Shown piece by piece: positions 10,169 through 22,492 of a DNA stretch of 64,000 bases (its first letter is position 1; the number at the start of each line of letters is the position of its first letter). The notes beneath the pieces were generated by a model that was given only the letters and a program-made list of their open reading frames with translations, did no database searches and was not told where the DNA came from. Both the position numbers and the translations under genes were made by a program. This DNA is from Mercurialis annua (taxonomy: Eukaryota; Streptophyta; Magnoliopsida; Malpighiales; Euphorbiaceae): contig NC_065572.1 in the NCBI RefSeq assembly GCF_937616625.2, forward strand, positions 55,291,653 to 55,355,652. The letters run 5' to 3'.

Positions 10169-12800
10169 TTAGTATTTTAGTTATGTTTTGATTTTAAACA
10201 AATTCTTATTGTTGTTTTCAAATATTTTTTGCCCCTTAAATAATAATGTAAAAAAAGAGCGCCAAACTATAATTTTTTTCTTAGTAATTTCAGAATTTTG
10301 TTTTATATGTATATCTATAAATAATAAATATCTTTAAGGTAGTTGTACTGGTATAGAGTTAGTATTAATCCATGATTTTACATAAAAAAAAAGTTGTAGA
10401 AAATTCTTTAAAAGATGAAGATGATATATAATCAAATTAATAAATATTGTCATTTGAATTTAAAATTTTATCAAATATTTCATGTTTAACTAAAAAACAA
10501 GAATAAATGCTAGTCAAAGTATATTTAAAAAAAAATTGATGAGGGTAAAAGAGGAAGAATTCAAATAAAATAGACTATAAATGGAAAATGGCAATTAGAA
10601 TGGGACACCTAAAAAGGAAATAGTGTTCAATTAAAATGGGACAGAGGGAGTATCTTGTATGTGTCACATGTGTCGTGTGGGTTTTCGATGTTGATTTGAT
10701 TCGTTTCCGGGTAATTTTAAAATTGTATTCGTATGTTTTCCAAAACTCCACTATTTTAGTAAAACGTTGATATCTGCCAATTGTGATGTCGGATCGAACC
10801 CCTCTTTGGATATGTTGTTTGTGAGAGCATTTTCTAGCATGAGTATGGTTGGTTTGTCGTTTTGAGGCTTTTAACTCTAAAAATATTTATTAAACCGTGA
10901 TCTTTAAGTAAAGCCCAAGTAAAGTCTGTAGCAGTCTATAAATAGACCGCTACTTCGATCTAGGCAGCCTTTATTCCCTCCCACAAATCCTAAAACGACC
11001 TATTGCATAGAAAATATATATTTTCTTCGTTCTAAAAATTCCGGGTGCGATCCATTACGCTTAGAATGTGATTTTACATCCCTCTCGCAAGATCTAAGCA
11101 ATTCTTACGTTTGTGTTCATCGTTGGTGGCTTGGGAACCTAATTGATTTCGGTTCAACACTTAATACCTTGGGTTAATACATCATTGTAATAACCCTAAC
11201 AATGTCAAAGTATCGGATTGTGCCACGAATCCTAAAAATTTGTAATTTGACCAAGTAGGTTGGGAATGGATGACTATATAAAGAAATTAAATTTTAAATT
11301 TTAAATTAATAATGGTCTAAAGAAAAGAATATCATTTGAATTAATAAGAATTAATCGGAAAAGGAATTCCAAAAGTTAAGCACGACGGATATTGGAAGTT
11401 TGAGTTTAAGTAAAAATTAATCATTTTGAGCTAAAGTAAGCTTTTAGCCACTTTGAGGCAAAATGGCCTTTTAGCCATTTAATGGTCAAATAAGAGAATT
11501 ATCCCTCATTTCCCCATAAGAGTGAGAAAAGCTCTCATTTCTCTCCTCTCTCCATAAAATGGCCGAACCATGCTCCTCTACTTCCATCTTCATGATTCTT
11601 TCACCATTTCTCATGATTCTTGATGTCAATCATCATATAACTTCAAGATAAGCAAGGTAAGGCTTCTATTTTATGGATTCTATAGTTGTGTTTGATGAAT
11701 TTAAGTTAGGAAAGGTTTGGGTTCATGAACTCAAATTGGGGATTTTGTGTTGTTCATGTCCATAGGTGTTCTTAAACTTGATTCAAGGTTTATGATGGTG
11801 TTTCTTGGATGCTAGGACCTTCGGCATATGAGTTTCACTTGAGGTAAGAGATTTTTGAAATTGAATAAGTTATAATAGCTGAATTTGAATGAGAATTAAA
11901 GCCATGTATTCGGCATCTACATAGAAGATATGATGATTGATAGATGTTTGATAAAATGCCTAAGTGAAGTCATAGAATTGTGTTGTGTTGCTTAAGATTT
12001 TGAATGGAAAAATGGCAAAGGGGTTTCGGCCATGAGTTAAGTTCATAAGGAGAGGATCAAATGATAATTATAGGCTTGAATTTCAGATCATAAGAGCTGA
12101 ATTGTAGTTAAACAATAAGTGTTAATGTTTCATGAAAAACCTTGATGATAGTTCGGCCTAGGCATGGATTATATATCTAAATGTTTTGATTATGATTAAA
12201 GCAAGGATTGTATTGTTTAAGGGTGAGTAAAGGGTGTGGACTATGTTGCTATAAGGATGTGATATCAATAAGGTCCTAGGTCCCGAAATGTTAAAAGTAA
12301 CGAGATACGTGCACACAAACAGGTTAGATGTTTTGCAGAAAACTGTGCTGCAGAACAGCCTGTTGCGAGAGTTATATATCGAGTTATATAACTCCGAATT
12401 ACATTCCGTTTGTTGGTACAGAAAATTAAGAGTGTTGCCTAAATATGTCCAGGTTTAAATTTGTGCATATTCAGCCTCTAAGAGGCTCGAATAAATCATA
12501 ATATTACGTCGCACATGACAGTTCTGAATTTTAGGACAGCCCAAGGGATTAACTTTCGGGCTAGATTCTGACACCTTCGGGTGCTAGAATTAGCCCGAGA
12601 CCTAAACAAAAGTCGAAGATGACATTCTAAACTTTAAGAATGTCGGTTTTTTTTAGAGGTCCGACTATTTTACAGTCAACAATTGTAGATGATTACGGGG
12701 TCGATAGTACGACAAGTTATGCACTTGTTTATTCTCGAGTCTATGTGTCTATTAAATTAGAATCTCACTCGAGATTTATATAATTTGTCCTAGTATTGAT

Positions 12801-12855
12801 AAGGCGACCTATTAGCGGACAAGGAGCTCAGGGAGCTTGCGCTATAGGTCGCCTT
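12801..12855. repeat. Hairpin in the solo LTR
   Basis: Arms AAGGCGACCTA and TAGGTCGCCTT (11 bp, perfect) flank an inner pair TTAGCG/CGCTA and the small palindrome GAGCTC. The module is not seen in the other LTRs of the window. Confidence 0.6.
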
Positions 12856-13024
12856 GTCATGGTTGTTTACTATGTGGTTTTTTACATTTGACGTATTTGA
12901 ATGCATTTCTTTATACGCAAATCGTTTATAAAAATTGCATAGCATCATTTTATAAATGAATTGCTTTGTTTGAAATGCACGCATCATGATTTGAAACCGG
13001 TATAGATCCGATGAAACAAGCTTT

Positions 13025-13061
13025 CCTATTGAGCGGCAATAGGAACTGTGCGATCACCAGT
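13025..13061 (+). promoter_or_regulatory. Conserved LTR stem-loop plus TGCGATCACCAGT
   Basis: A perfect 7-bp stem, CCTATTG-AGCGG-CAATAGG, is followed by AACTGTGCGATCACCAGT. The loop differs from that of other LTRs while the stem is kept. Confidence 0.75.
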
Positions 13062-13129
13062 TAAGCTCAAGAATTCTAGGGTATGTTGTTTGATCAGTAG
13101 TTAAAGACGTCTTCCTCGCTCGTATGTCC

Positions 13130-13435
13130 GATACAGGCTAACTCGGTCGAACTATCTCGGAGCTGTATCAAGGAGTAACTCGGTGGAATTATCTCGGGAC
13201 TCATATCTTTAATTAATAAGAAGTGTTACGGTAACTCGATAAAGTATCGTGGTACTGTACTACTTGGTATTGAGTTACTCGATGGAATCATCTCGGTACC
13301 CTAACATTTGGAATATGTTATGTGTTAGAAGGATGTCAGAAATGGTATGAGTAACTCGATGAACTATCTCGGGACTGTACCACATGGTAATGGTAACTCG
13401 GTTGAATTATCTCGGCCCTTATCATAAGGAATAAG
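13130..13435 (+). repeat. AACTCGGTTGAATTATCTCGGG minirepeats
   Basis: Five diverged copies of a roughly 60-bp unit are built on TAACTCGGT, then (N)AATTATCTCGG. Related units occur at 36600-36830, on the minus strand at 32780-32960, and in shorter form at 8080-8120 and 45140-45220. All lie just downstream of the stem-loop module of their LTR. Confidence 0.65.
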
Positions 13436-14108
13436 TACTCAATTCGCTCGCAAAATCAGAATGGTTTGGTATTATTAGAAGGGTATGATATAAGGTTAAG
13501 GTTTCACTCAGATATTAATACATGGATGCACATAAATGATTGATTTGAAATGCAATGTTTTGAATGTTTTTAATTGATACTCATCTGCAAACTAGCAAAC
13601 TCACTCAGTCTCTAATGACCCCCCAACAGTGTATGTTGCAGGTGTGTGGTCCATGATAAGACAGGCTTCTACCTTTGTATCTAGAAGTCCGTACGAACAG
13701 AAAGAAGAAGTCAATCAATAGTGTTGTAGTAGGGTCGAGTTGTAGCATATGTATGAGATTGATCAAATGGTTTTAAAAAGATTTCTTTGACTCTGATACA
13801 AGTATAATGTTTGAAACTGCACTTTAAAACCGTTTATATGATATGGAACAGGCTGTGCTAGGATGTTAGACATCGCATGGTAAGACCCAGGTTCATATGT
13901 AACATTTTTAGGTTTTGAACAGACGTTAGTATACTTCTAGCCTTGGAAGGATTTTTACGAAAACGTTTTATATATGAAAGAGAATTTATATGTTTGAATG
14001 TTTGCAAAAACGTTTTACTCGATTTTAAGGCTTGCTACGGGTTTTGGAACTACCATTCACATTTCCTAGCGCCGGTCGCGGCTCGAAATTTTGGGTCGTG
14101 ACAATCAT

Positions 14109-15386
14109 TCATCATATTGTTCATCAATCTTAGGCAATGTATTTTTGTTCTTATGATTTATGGTTTCATTATTATGTAATTTTGCCTACAAATGCATAAA
14201 CTAGGATTTTTACTAAACAAATTCATTTGAATGTTCATTGAGATTTATATTATGAGTTTTTATGTTTAAAATGATTATTTTATTATGTATAATTTGATAG
14301 TACATGGTTTGAATACATTTGGGCATGATTTATCAATGTTAAGGTTTTATTAGCAATTTGGGTATTCTAATCGATTTGGTGGTTTGAATCTATGAAATTG
14401 TGATGCAATGCTTTTGTTACTGATATATATGACATAATGGATGAATTTATGGTTTATGATCTAATATTTTTGGTTGTATCAACATTTTGGCATGCTCTCA
14501 ATTGGTTTAGCCGAAATTGCGTAGAATGGTGAATTTGGGTTATTTGAGAGTCGTAATCGAATAAATGTATTGAGATGATGTACCTGATGTACTAAGATGA
14601 TATATATGATGTTTATATAATATAGGATCAGTTACTTTATGATTTGGGTTGTCTAATGCATGATTTGGCTTGTTTAGCATGTTTAGGCAATTTCTAGCGA
14701 AATTGCGTTATCGATTGTTTAAGGAATGTTGGCATGAGTTTAGATCTGAGTTAGTTTGGTGTTTTGAAATTATGTATGATATAATACTGATCTAAATGAG
14801 TTTGGGATATTGAATCATGTTTGTTTTGATACGTGTTGCCTTATTTATAGAACTAGCTAGTTTTTACGATAAATGTATAATTTCCTAGTTATTCGAGTAA
14901 TGACATTACTAGCTAAACTAGATGATGTATGTAATACGTCTGACATCGATAGCAAAGCTAATTGATGTGTCATATTCGCCTAACATCGATAGTAAAGCCA
15001 ACCGATGTATCATGTAAATCTGAAATCGATATCGAAGGTAACCGATGTGTATAAAGACAACCGATATATTCTAGTCACCTGACATCGTTAGCAAAGTCAA
15101 CCGATGTAATTTTTACATATTATACTAATCGCTCTCACATTCTTATTATAATAATAAGTATTTGACTTCACCGGTAAGGTGAGTCTTAACTTAAACTATG
15201 CTCTAATTCGAACATTCAATAATAACCTATAGCAGGCATAAATTTAATCATACTAATATAATATGATTAACCATGAGGTAATATATTATTATTGTGTCTC
15301 GTCCTGAAAACACATATTGCATTAACCCCATGTCTTTAATTATTGAGAATTCTTTTCATATGTTATGTGTGTTCATAATTGTTTAT
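14109..15386. other. Unclassified AT-rich DNA with a degenerate tandem repeat
   Basis: No gene is visible. Positions 14905-15112 hold about four diverged units containing TGACATCGATAGCAAAGC and AACCGATGT. The left edge looks like the continuation of the sequence cut by the solo LTR at 11186. Confidence 0.4.
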
Positions 15387-15395
15387 TATTTATTA

Positions 15396-16030
15396 GGGTA
15401 AATTCCATAAAAAATCACGACCTTTACACGGAATTTCATTTTAATCACGACCTTTAAAAGTTGGCATATAAAACCATGACCTTTAATTTTTTTTTTCAGA
15501 TCTATCATTTTAGTGTATTATTTTGGGTTAATTCCATAAAAAAATCATGACCTTTACACGAAATTTTATTTAAATCACGACTTTCAAAAATTGCCATATA
15601 AAACCATGACCTTTCATATTTTTTTTTAAATCTATCACGTCCATGTTTTCCAGTGTAATTTTTACCTTTCATTGTTTTCAAATCGGTCGGATTCTGGTGG
15701 CTAAGTCAGCAAATATACAACGAAAAATAATTCGGTGATAGATTTGAAAAAAAAATGATAAGTCATGGTTTTATATGGCAACTTTTAAAAGTCGTGATTA
15801 AATGAAATTTCGTGTAAAGATCGTGATTTTTTATGGAATTAACCCTATTTTTTTACTACTTCATTAAACCATTAATGAAAGGTCCAAATTATAAATCGAC
15901 ACCAATATAATTATCTTTCGACTAGAGTATGTAGGATTAGTAATGAAAGGTCGTGCATTTAAATGCCAACTTTTAAAAATTGTGATTAAAAAATGAAACG
16001 TCGGTTGTGATTTCCTTATGGAATTAACCC
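15396..16030. mobile_element. Mutator-like MITE with a relative nested inside
   Basis: Long inverted repeats begin GGGTAAATTCCATAA and end GGAATTAACCC, flanked by the 9-bp duplication TATTTATTA (15387-15395 and 16031-16039). A second element of the same kind occupies 15525-15845. Confidence 0.75.
15525..15845. mobile_element. Inner Mutator-like MITE
   Basis: GGGTTAATTCCATAA...GGAATTAACCC carries inverted repeats of roughly 100 bp. It is flanked by TATTATTTT and TATTTTTTT, a 9-bp duplication with one mismatch. It closely resembles its host element. Confidence 0.7.
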
Positions 16031-17315
16031 TATTTATTATTGTTGTGTATCTTATGTTTTCATTTCTTTTACCATATATATAATATTTTTATTTTATTTT
16101 AGATATTAACAAACACAACATATTTATAAATAAATAACAAACACATATATACGTATATTTTCAAAATGCAACACGTATAACGTTGCAAATCGCATGGCCA
16201 ATAGTATATAAAAACTTGGCTTTACGAATATCAAAAGGTAATAAAGTGTACTCACAACTTGCTTATCCAATACTTTGCTCCTTTAACTTCTTGCGTTTGA
16301 AGTCTCAGACTAGTTGTATCCAAACATTTAATAAATGTTATTATCGGAGTACGACTAACTTTAAAATTCTAATTTCTCAATTTCCATGTTTAATAAAATC
16401 GTATAACTTTATTAAGTTCTACTTGTCACGACCCGATTTCCACCCAAAACTCGAGCCGAGACCGGCGCTAGGGAATGAGAGTGGTTTGCTCAGAAACCCG
16501 TAGGAAGTCTAAAATCCTCTACAAATTTTTTACGTTTAAAACATAAATCGTTGCAGAATCGCTTTAAAACCTTTACTAAAAACGCGATCGTAAACTGTGA
16601 TTGTATCTCTAGACATCGGGGCATAATTGTCATTTTACATAACATATTAGCCCTGTCTGAATACAAGGCAAATAGTAAGAAACCAGAGCACAAACATCAA
16701 TCTCATATGACGTACCTGCTCTATTTCCAATGCAATTCTAAAATGCTAAAAACATGAAACCAGTGTATCTCTCAAAACACTGGTCAAAATATTTTAGAAA
16801 ACACGCAGTTTTGAAAACATATATCCTATATAGTAGTTCAAATTAGAGTTTATCAAAATAGGTTGAACTACTGTAAACAGAAAGACTGACTTTCCGGTAC
16901 CCAACTACTTGCAGCTCTAGAGGTATGGTTGACATTGACTTCCGAAATTATTATGGAATTCTGACCTCGTACTTGATAACCTGAAAGTTGAATATTTGGG
17001 GGTCAGAAATATAAATATTTCTAAGTGAGTTTATAATTTTACAATTGAATATTCAAATCACATATATAAGAAATCATTTCTATATAAAAGTATTACCAAT
17101 TAATCGATTCAGATGAAACCCTAGTCCGCAATTTCATATGACTTACAACCACAATACATACTCCATAATTTCAAATAGAATACGTCGTAACAATGTTACC
17201 ATCACCACGATTTTGTATTGGGTATCTAGGCTGGGAACTCTGCCACTGTCGCCAATTGACTTAACATAATCATTTCTTACTTCTAGACCAATCACAAGGT
17301 CAGTCTAATCTTAGT

Positions 17316-17351
17316 ACTGGTGATCACAGAGTCTTATTGACAACTAATAGG
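17316..17351 (-). promoter_or_regulatory. LTR stem-loop module, degenerate
   Basis: The plus strand shows ACTGGTGATCACAGAGT followed by CTTATTG-ACAA-CTAATAGG. The stem is imperfect but sits at the usual place next to the TGATCAC motif. Confidence 0.55.
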
Positions 17352-18061
17352 AAGTTTGTTCCAATTGATCTTTCATGGTTTAGTTATACTAGTACGATTT
17401 GTTATTTAAAACAATTTCAACATAAACATTTAAAAGTAAAAACCACAAAGGAATCTCACAAAATCGATGTCCCCCAAAAGCGTATGCTCCTCATAGTCCA
17501 CTAGTCAAACATCCTAGTGTTTAGACTTGGCAAATCCACTCTCATCGCATCTATTTAAAATTCAAGCGTCAAAATATAAGTAGACCTTAAATTCCTAATT
17601 TTAATCCTATCGTATAAACGATAGGCTTAAACAACGGTCATATATGAACGACTCGTTTATAGTATCTAATTCTATTAGATATAAACTTATAATTCCTTTT
17701 CCATTTATCAATTTAATCGATCGATAAATTAATTAAAACGTTGTAATGTTTTAATGAACCGATTATTTTTTATTTTATTTATCCTTTTCTTTTAATAGGT
17801 TCAAATAACTAATAGTTTAATTAAAACGTCGTAACGTTTTAAGACTCCTAATATCTCTATTTTTATATTCGTTATAATTTTTCAAACGTCTAAACTCACG
17901 TTTTAATAGTCCATATAAATCATTCTCGAATCGATTAGAACAAACCGGATCAAATCGAACCAACTGAATTGAACTGGATCGAACCGAATCCATTTAATCA
18001 AGCTGGATTGAATCGAACCAGTTTTGGTAAAAATTTCAAATCAGACCCCTCGGATAACCCA

Positions 18062-18190
18062 GTGTGCGTCCGCACAGTAGGATTGTGCGTCCGCACAGTA
18101 GACATACAGTGCGTTCGCACATTATGATTACTGTGCGTTCGCATAGTGTACATATTTTGCGTGCGCACAATAATTTTTATGCACGCACAG
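18062..18190. repeat. Palindrome array C (GTGCGTNCGCAC type)
   Basis: Six units are present: two GTGCGTCCGCAC, two based on GTGCGTTCGCA(C), then TTGCGTGCGCAC and ATGCACGCAC. With the nested insert removed, the array lies about 900-1030 nt from the 5' end of its minus-strand LTR. Confidence 0.8.
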
Positions 18191-18846
18191 CCCAGGAACA
18201 TCGGTGGGACTCTCGACCTACTTCCAAAGTTAAATTTCAATTCGAACATCAACTCAATCCAATTCAAATTCACGATTAAAACGTTAAACCAGTTGGATTC
18301 GATCAATTCGATATTATTAACGTTATATATTCGATTATAAACCGTTTAATATATAAACGGATCAAAAATAACAATTATTACCCCGTAGATTATCAGATTC
18401 TCGAAGAAATTTGAGTTAGAATCGAGAAATCGGTTGAGAAATAGAAATCCTAGGCCCGTTTCAAGTTTGTAGCAAACCTAAAGAAAATGGGGAGGAAGAT
18501 TAAGTTTTTTGCTTTAAAATGAATTCATTGTCCTAACATATATTGCAATACCTCAAAAATTTACGAAGGTAAATTTTAAAGATCGGACGGTGAAGTTAGT
18601 CCCGTTGACTTATGAGTCGGGATTAGAAAAGCCAATTTGTCGATTTTAGGTTTTAATTGAGTCAAATTGCTTGAATTATGTGATTATGTGATAGAAATAG
18701 ATTTCGTGCTATCTGAAAATCTATTGTTATAAGCAGTGGCATTTTTGTAAATAAAAGAAAAATATTTAAAATGGATTTTAAAATATTTGAAAATGGGGTT
18801 AAATACGGAATTCGACTTTTTAAAATTACAATAAATGTTTAAGAAT

Positions 18847-19245
18847 TGATAACTCCGCTTTTAACACAAGTCTTTACACGAGTACCTTTACAAGAAATAG
18901 AATAAGCTCAAAGGGTTTTAGGCTCGGTTTGCCTGAAACCACTTCGATGCTTAAGTCAGATATTGATTAATATATAGAAAGTTAAGTATATTGTGTTGAG
19001 AAAGATTAACCCCTAAGTGTACATTTCATTGTATTTATAGGCATAGAATAAAATAGTTTACTCCACTAAGCGCATCTCCTAAAAATTAGGAGATGTGCTC
19101 CCACATTCTAGAAATATAGATTAGTGGGTCTTGTTATCTTTATTGCATATGACTAATTATTGGCGGTTTAACTATAATGGCGAGTTATACAAAATTACAG
19201 ATTAAATAACTCGCTCGGGGTTGACTGTATTTTAGGTCGGTATCA
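18847..19245 (-). repeat. 3' LTR of the Tat-like element
   Basis: This 399-bp LTR aligns with 24854-25238. It contains a stem-loop with arms CATCTCCTAA and TTAGGAGATG and the minus-strand TATA box. Confidence 0.8.
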
Positions 19246-19317
19246 GATGTCCCCAAATCAGATCCGAGTTTTTAGACTCTGTAAAATTTTGATTTTGGTC
19301 TTTGTTGCTTTTAGATT

Positions 19318-19975
19318 ATGAAAGTCTTTGTCTCTTTTTGACTTCCGAGTTCTATTACTCGTTCTTTTCATTTTGAGTTCAATACTCGGCGAATTGCTTT
19401 CACCTTATGAAAGTCTTTTTCTCTTTTGGTGTCCGAGTTGTATTACTCGGTTAATTGCTTTTCACTTTGTGAAAGTCTTTTTATTTTGAGTTTAATACTC
19501 GGCGAATTGCTTTCATCTTATGAAAGTCTTTTTTCTTTTGGTGTCCGAGTTCTATTACTCGATGAATTGCTTTTACTTTATGAAAATCTTTTTCTCTTTT
19601 GGCGTCCGAGTTCTATTACTCGGTGAATTGCTTTCACCTTATGAAAGTCTTTTTTTTCTTTTGGCTTTCGAGTTCTATTACTCGGTGAATTGCTTTCACT
19701 TTGCGAAAGTCTTTTTTTTTTCATTTCGGCTTCCGAGTTCTATTATTCGGTGAATTGCTTTCACTTTGCGAAAGTCTTTTTCTCTTTTGGCTTCCGAGTT
19801 CTCGGTGAATTGCTTTCACCTTATGAAAGTCTTTCTCTTTTTTTGAGTTTAATACTCGGTGAATTGTTTTCACATTGTGAATGTCTCTCTTTCTTTTGGC
19901 TTCCGAGTTCTATTACTCGGTTAATTGCTTTCACTTTGCGTAAGTCTTTCTTTTCATTTTGAGTTTAATATCAGA
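19318..19975 (-). repeat. Minisatellite of hairpin units near the 3' end of the Tat-like element
   Basis: About ten units of roughly 55-70 bp each contain CCGAGTTCTATTACTCGG (arms CCGAGT/ACTCGG) and CTTTCACNTTGYGAAAG (arms CTTTC/GAAAG). Tandem repeats between pol and the 3' LTR are known for Tat-lineage elements, which supports the assignment. The open frames across it are repeat artefacts. Confidence 0.85.
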
Positions 19976-20148
19976 TTCATATAACATGAATATATAATTA
20001 TAATTTTGAAAACATTATAGAGTAATGAGATATTACCTTTCTAGACATTTGTCCATCATCTTCTATGATGCTCACTTGATTGATAATGTACGTATGAATA
20101 TTCCATCCCCATTTTTTCGAGTTAAAAACTCGGAATGTCAATTTATCT

Positions 20149-20209
20149 GTTTGGAACTTTGGACCAAGGATGCATGGCTGTTTGGAACTTTGGACCAAGG
20201 ATGCATGGG
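20149..20209. repeat. 31-bp tandem duplication
   Basis: Two copies of a unit starting GTTTGGAACTTTGGACCAAG stand head to tail and look identical, so the duplication is recent. Confidence 0.8.
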
Positions 20210-22256
20210 TAGCCATTAGCTAGTTGATGTTGAAATTTTCAATTGCTAGTCATGCCATAGGTGTACTTCATTGAAACAGATTCCGCAACTTGATGATTCA
20301 AATAGCATTTAGAATGTCTTCTCGCCTGTGGTAATACATAAAAATAATCTCCTACAATTAAGAGTAAAGGAGTCATCTAATCATTTAAAATTCTGATATT
20401 TACCAATTGCATATTAATTTTTGATATTTGTCATTTGGGATCTACCAATAGAATAGTAATGGCAGCTTTCCAGATGTTTGTTTTATATATTATGAAAACT
20501 ACAAATAAATACTAATTGATATTTATTTCAGTGAATGTCTAAAATGCTCATGAAACAAATAGATCAAGTAAATGTGCACATAATAAGACTCTGATAATGG
20601 CCTCTCTTATACTTCATTTATATCTTAGGCTAGTCATGATAATGCTTTTAGCATCACCAATAAATTTAATTGGGTGTACCGCCTATGACAAATCATGTGC
20701 TTAATTTTATTTGTATATATTGAATTTTCCACCTTTTAATTAACTTGTAACTAAATTATATATTTATATGATTATAATCAAATCATAATTACAACCTAAT
20801 TTATTATTAAACAATAATTGGCTAGTATTTTGAAACAAAATCTGTAATATACATGCTGACTCCATTATTTATATGACAAACATACACAAGTTCAAATTCT
20901 GCATATGACATTTCGTTCTTTATCAAAATCAGAAATAATGAATTTCAAAGAATTTCCATAAACATATGGTCATATAATTTCGAATAAATAATGTAATGCC
21001 AATATCAATGTTATTTTAAAAACAATAATTAAAAACTAATGCACATAATTAACTGTATTTGCATTTTATACATAATTTTTACTATTATATTAAAAAATAA
21101 CAGTGTTCGGATATTAAATTAAAATACTAATTGTTGACAGATGTGACGAATGAAGAGCATATATATTGTACAAAAAATGTAGAGTAGAACGCATAACCTG
21201 TACTAAGCAATTTATATATCGCTAAAGATTGTTGGCTAGAATCTATCCGGATAGATTCTTTAATTGTGTCATTAATGATTATACAAATGACTTTTATATC
21301 CTTTTTTATTCATTAGTAGTTTATCCTATTTTGATCATTGACTTTGTATTACAAAAGTCTGGTGACATTTATTACTTTAATAACATTTAATATTTAAATA
21401 TTTTTTTTAATTTGCGTTTTTTTGTTTGTCTTAGCAAATCAAAGGTCCAATAATAATAGATGATTTTTTGCCTCTCTTTTTTTTTCTCTACTTCCATTTC
21501 ACTCCCTTTCTTTTTTCATATATTTTACTTATCCTTTGGTTGTCTATACTTCTATTTTTTTCTTCATATATTAAAAAACATTTCCTCAATTTTACAATAT
21601 TATACTACAACATCTTTCCATTAAACTTTTTTTATTAATTAACCATTAATTAAAAATAATAATATATTATATACACTTTGAGGTTATATTTTATTAATTG
21701 ACTTTTTTTTGTTTTGTCATATTACACAATTTATCACGATATATATTTCATATTTGACAAAATTAAAAAATATAAAAAAAAAACATAAAAAATCTTTTTT
21801 TTCATTCATTTACAGTGTTAACTATACATAGTAATGAATATGCATCGATGATATTGCTATATTTATAAATTTTCATAAAAACATAATAAATTAGCAAAAT
21901 AATAATAATATGATATCATTATTAATACATACTAATAATTTTTTATCGTAGCAAGTTTAGAGAATTTCATATGTTAAAAATATAAAAAGTGCTAGAAGAT
22001 GTAATATGTCAAATTATAAGGAATATAGTATATTATTGTTATTGAATAACAATTGACTAACAATAATTTTCATAAAAATCGTCAAAACCCAAATTATTGA
22101 GTCGCGACTGGCGCTAGGGAATGGAAGTGGTAGCTCCGAAACCCGTAGCAAACCCAAAACAAATTTTTCGCAAACGTTTTTAGAAAACTCTTTTAATTAA
22201 TACATTAATAGATATTAAAATATTATATTAAAGATTACAATATAAAATACCGTTTG

Positions 22257-22416
22257 TATCTGGACCGGGAACAAAGCCATCGGCGCCACAGATCAACGAG
22301 GTTATAGCAGCATCTGGACCGGGAACAAAGCCACCGTCGCCATAGATCTGCGAGGTTATAGCAGCATCTAGACTGGAAACAAAGCCACCGTCGCCACAGA
22401 TCTGCGAGGTTATAGC
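22257..22416. repeat. Three-copy 54-bp tandem repeat
   Basis: Units start at about 22257, 22311 and 22365 with (C)ATCTGGACCGGGAACAAAGC and end CGAGGTTATAGCAG. It lies between the terminal block and the stem-loop module, where other LTRs of this family have AACTCGGT repeats. Confidence 0.75.
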
Positions 22417-22456
22417 TTATACGAAACTCTAGGACACATGATTATCTAACCTCAGT

Positions 22457-22492
22457 ACTGGTGATTACACAGTCCTATTGACGTCCAATAGG
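22457..22492 (-). promoter_or_regulatory. LTR stem-loop module, perfect stem
   Basis: The plus strand reads ACTGGTGATTACACAGT followed by CCTATTG-ACGTC-CAATAGG. All seven stem pairs are intact although this LTR has decayed elsewhere. Confidence 0.7.

Larger units (their letters stand above)
9036..10650. mobile_element. Mariner/Stowaway-like MITE (outer layer of a triple nest)
   Basis: Terminal inverted repeats start CTCCCTCC at the left and end GAGGGAG at the right. They are flanked by TA at 9034-9035 and 10651-10652, the signature of Tc1/mariner-type elements. About 680 bp remain once the inner insert is removed, rather long for Stowaway. It has no coding capacity. Confidence 0.75.
8936..11185 (+). 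repeat. Probable LTR start of another family, interrupted by MITEs
   Basis: TATAATACCCCG at 8936 resembles an LTR start whose G has mutated. Outside the MITE nest, a good TATA box (CTATAAATAG, about 10936) precedes leader-like sequence that runs to the solo LTR at 11186 and seems to resume at 14109. I could not find its 3' end or a target duplication, so the family is unassigned. Confidence 0.4.
11186..14103 (+). mobile_element. Solo LTR, Ty3/gypsy-like, 2918 bp
   Basis: It starts TGTAATAACCC, ends GGGTCGTGACA and is flanked by ATCAT on both sides (11181-11185 and 14104-14108). It shares the terminal block (GCTACGGGTTTTGG...TAGCGCCGG) with the other large LTRs. A TATA-like CATAAAAT lies near 11552, a splice-donor-like CAAG|GTAAGG near 11657, a stem-loop module at 13025 and AACTCGGT repeats at 13130-13435. 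It lacks a palindrome array. Confidence 0.9.

Noticed and set aside
19426..19962. Overlapping Phe/Leu/Ser-rich ORFs
   Set aside because: They come from the 55-70-bp minisatellite of the Tat-like element and change frame with unit length.
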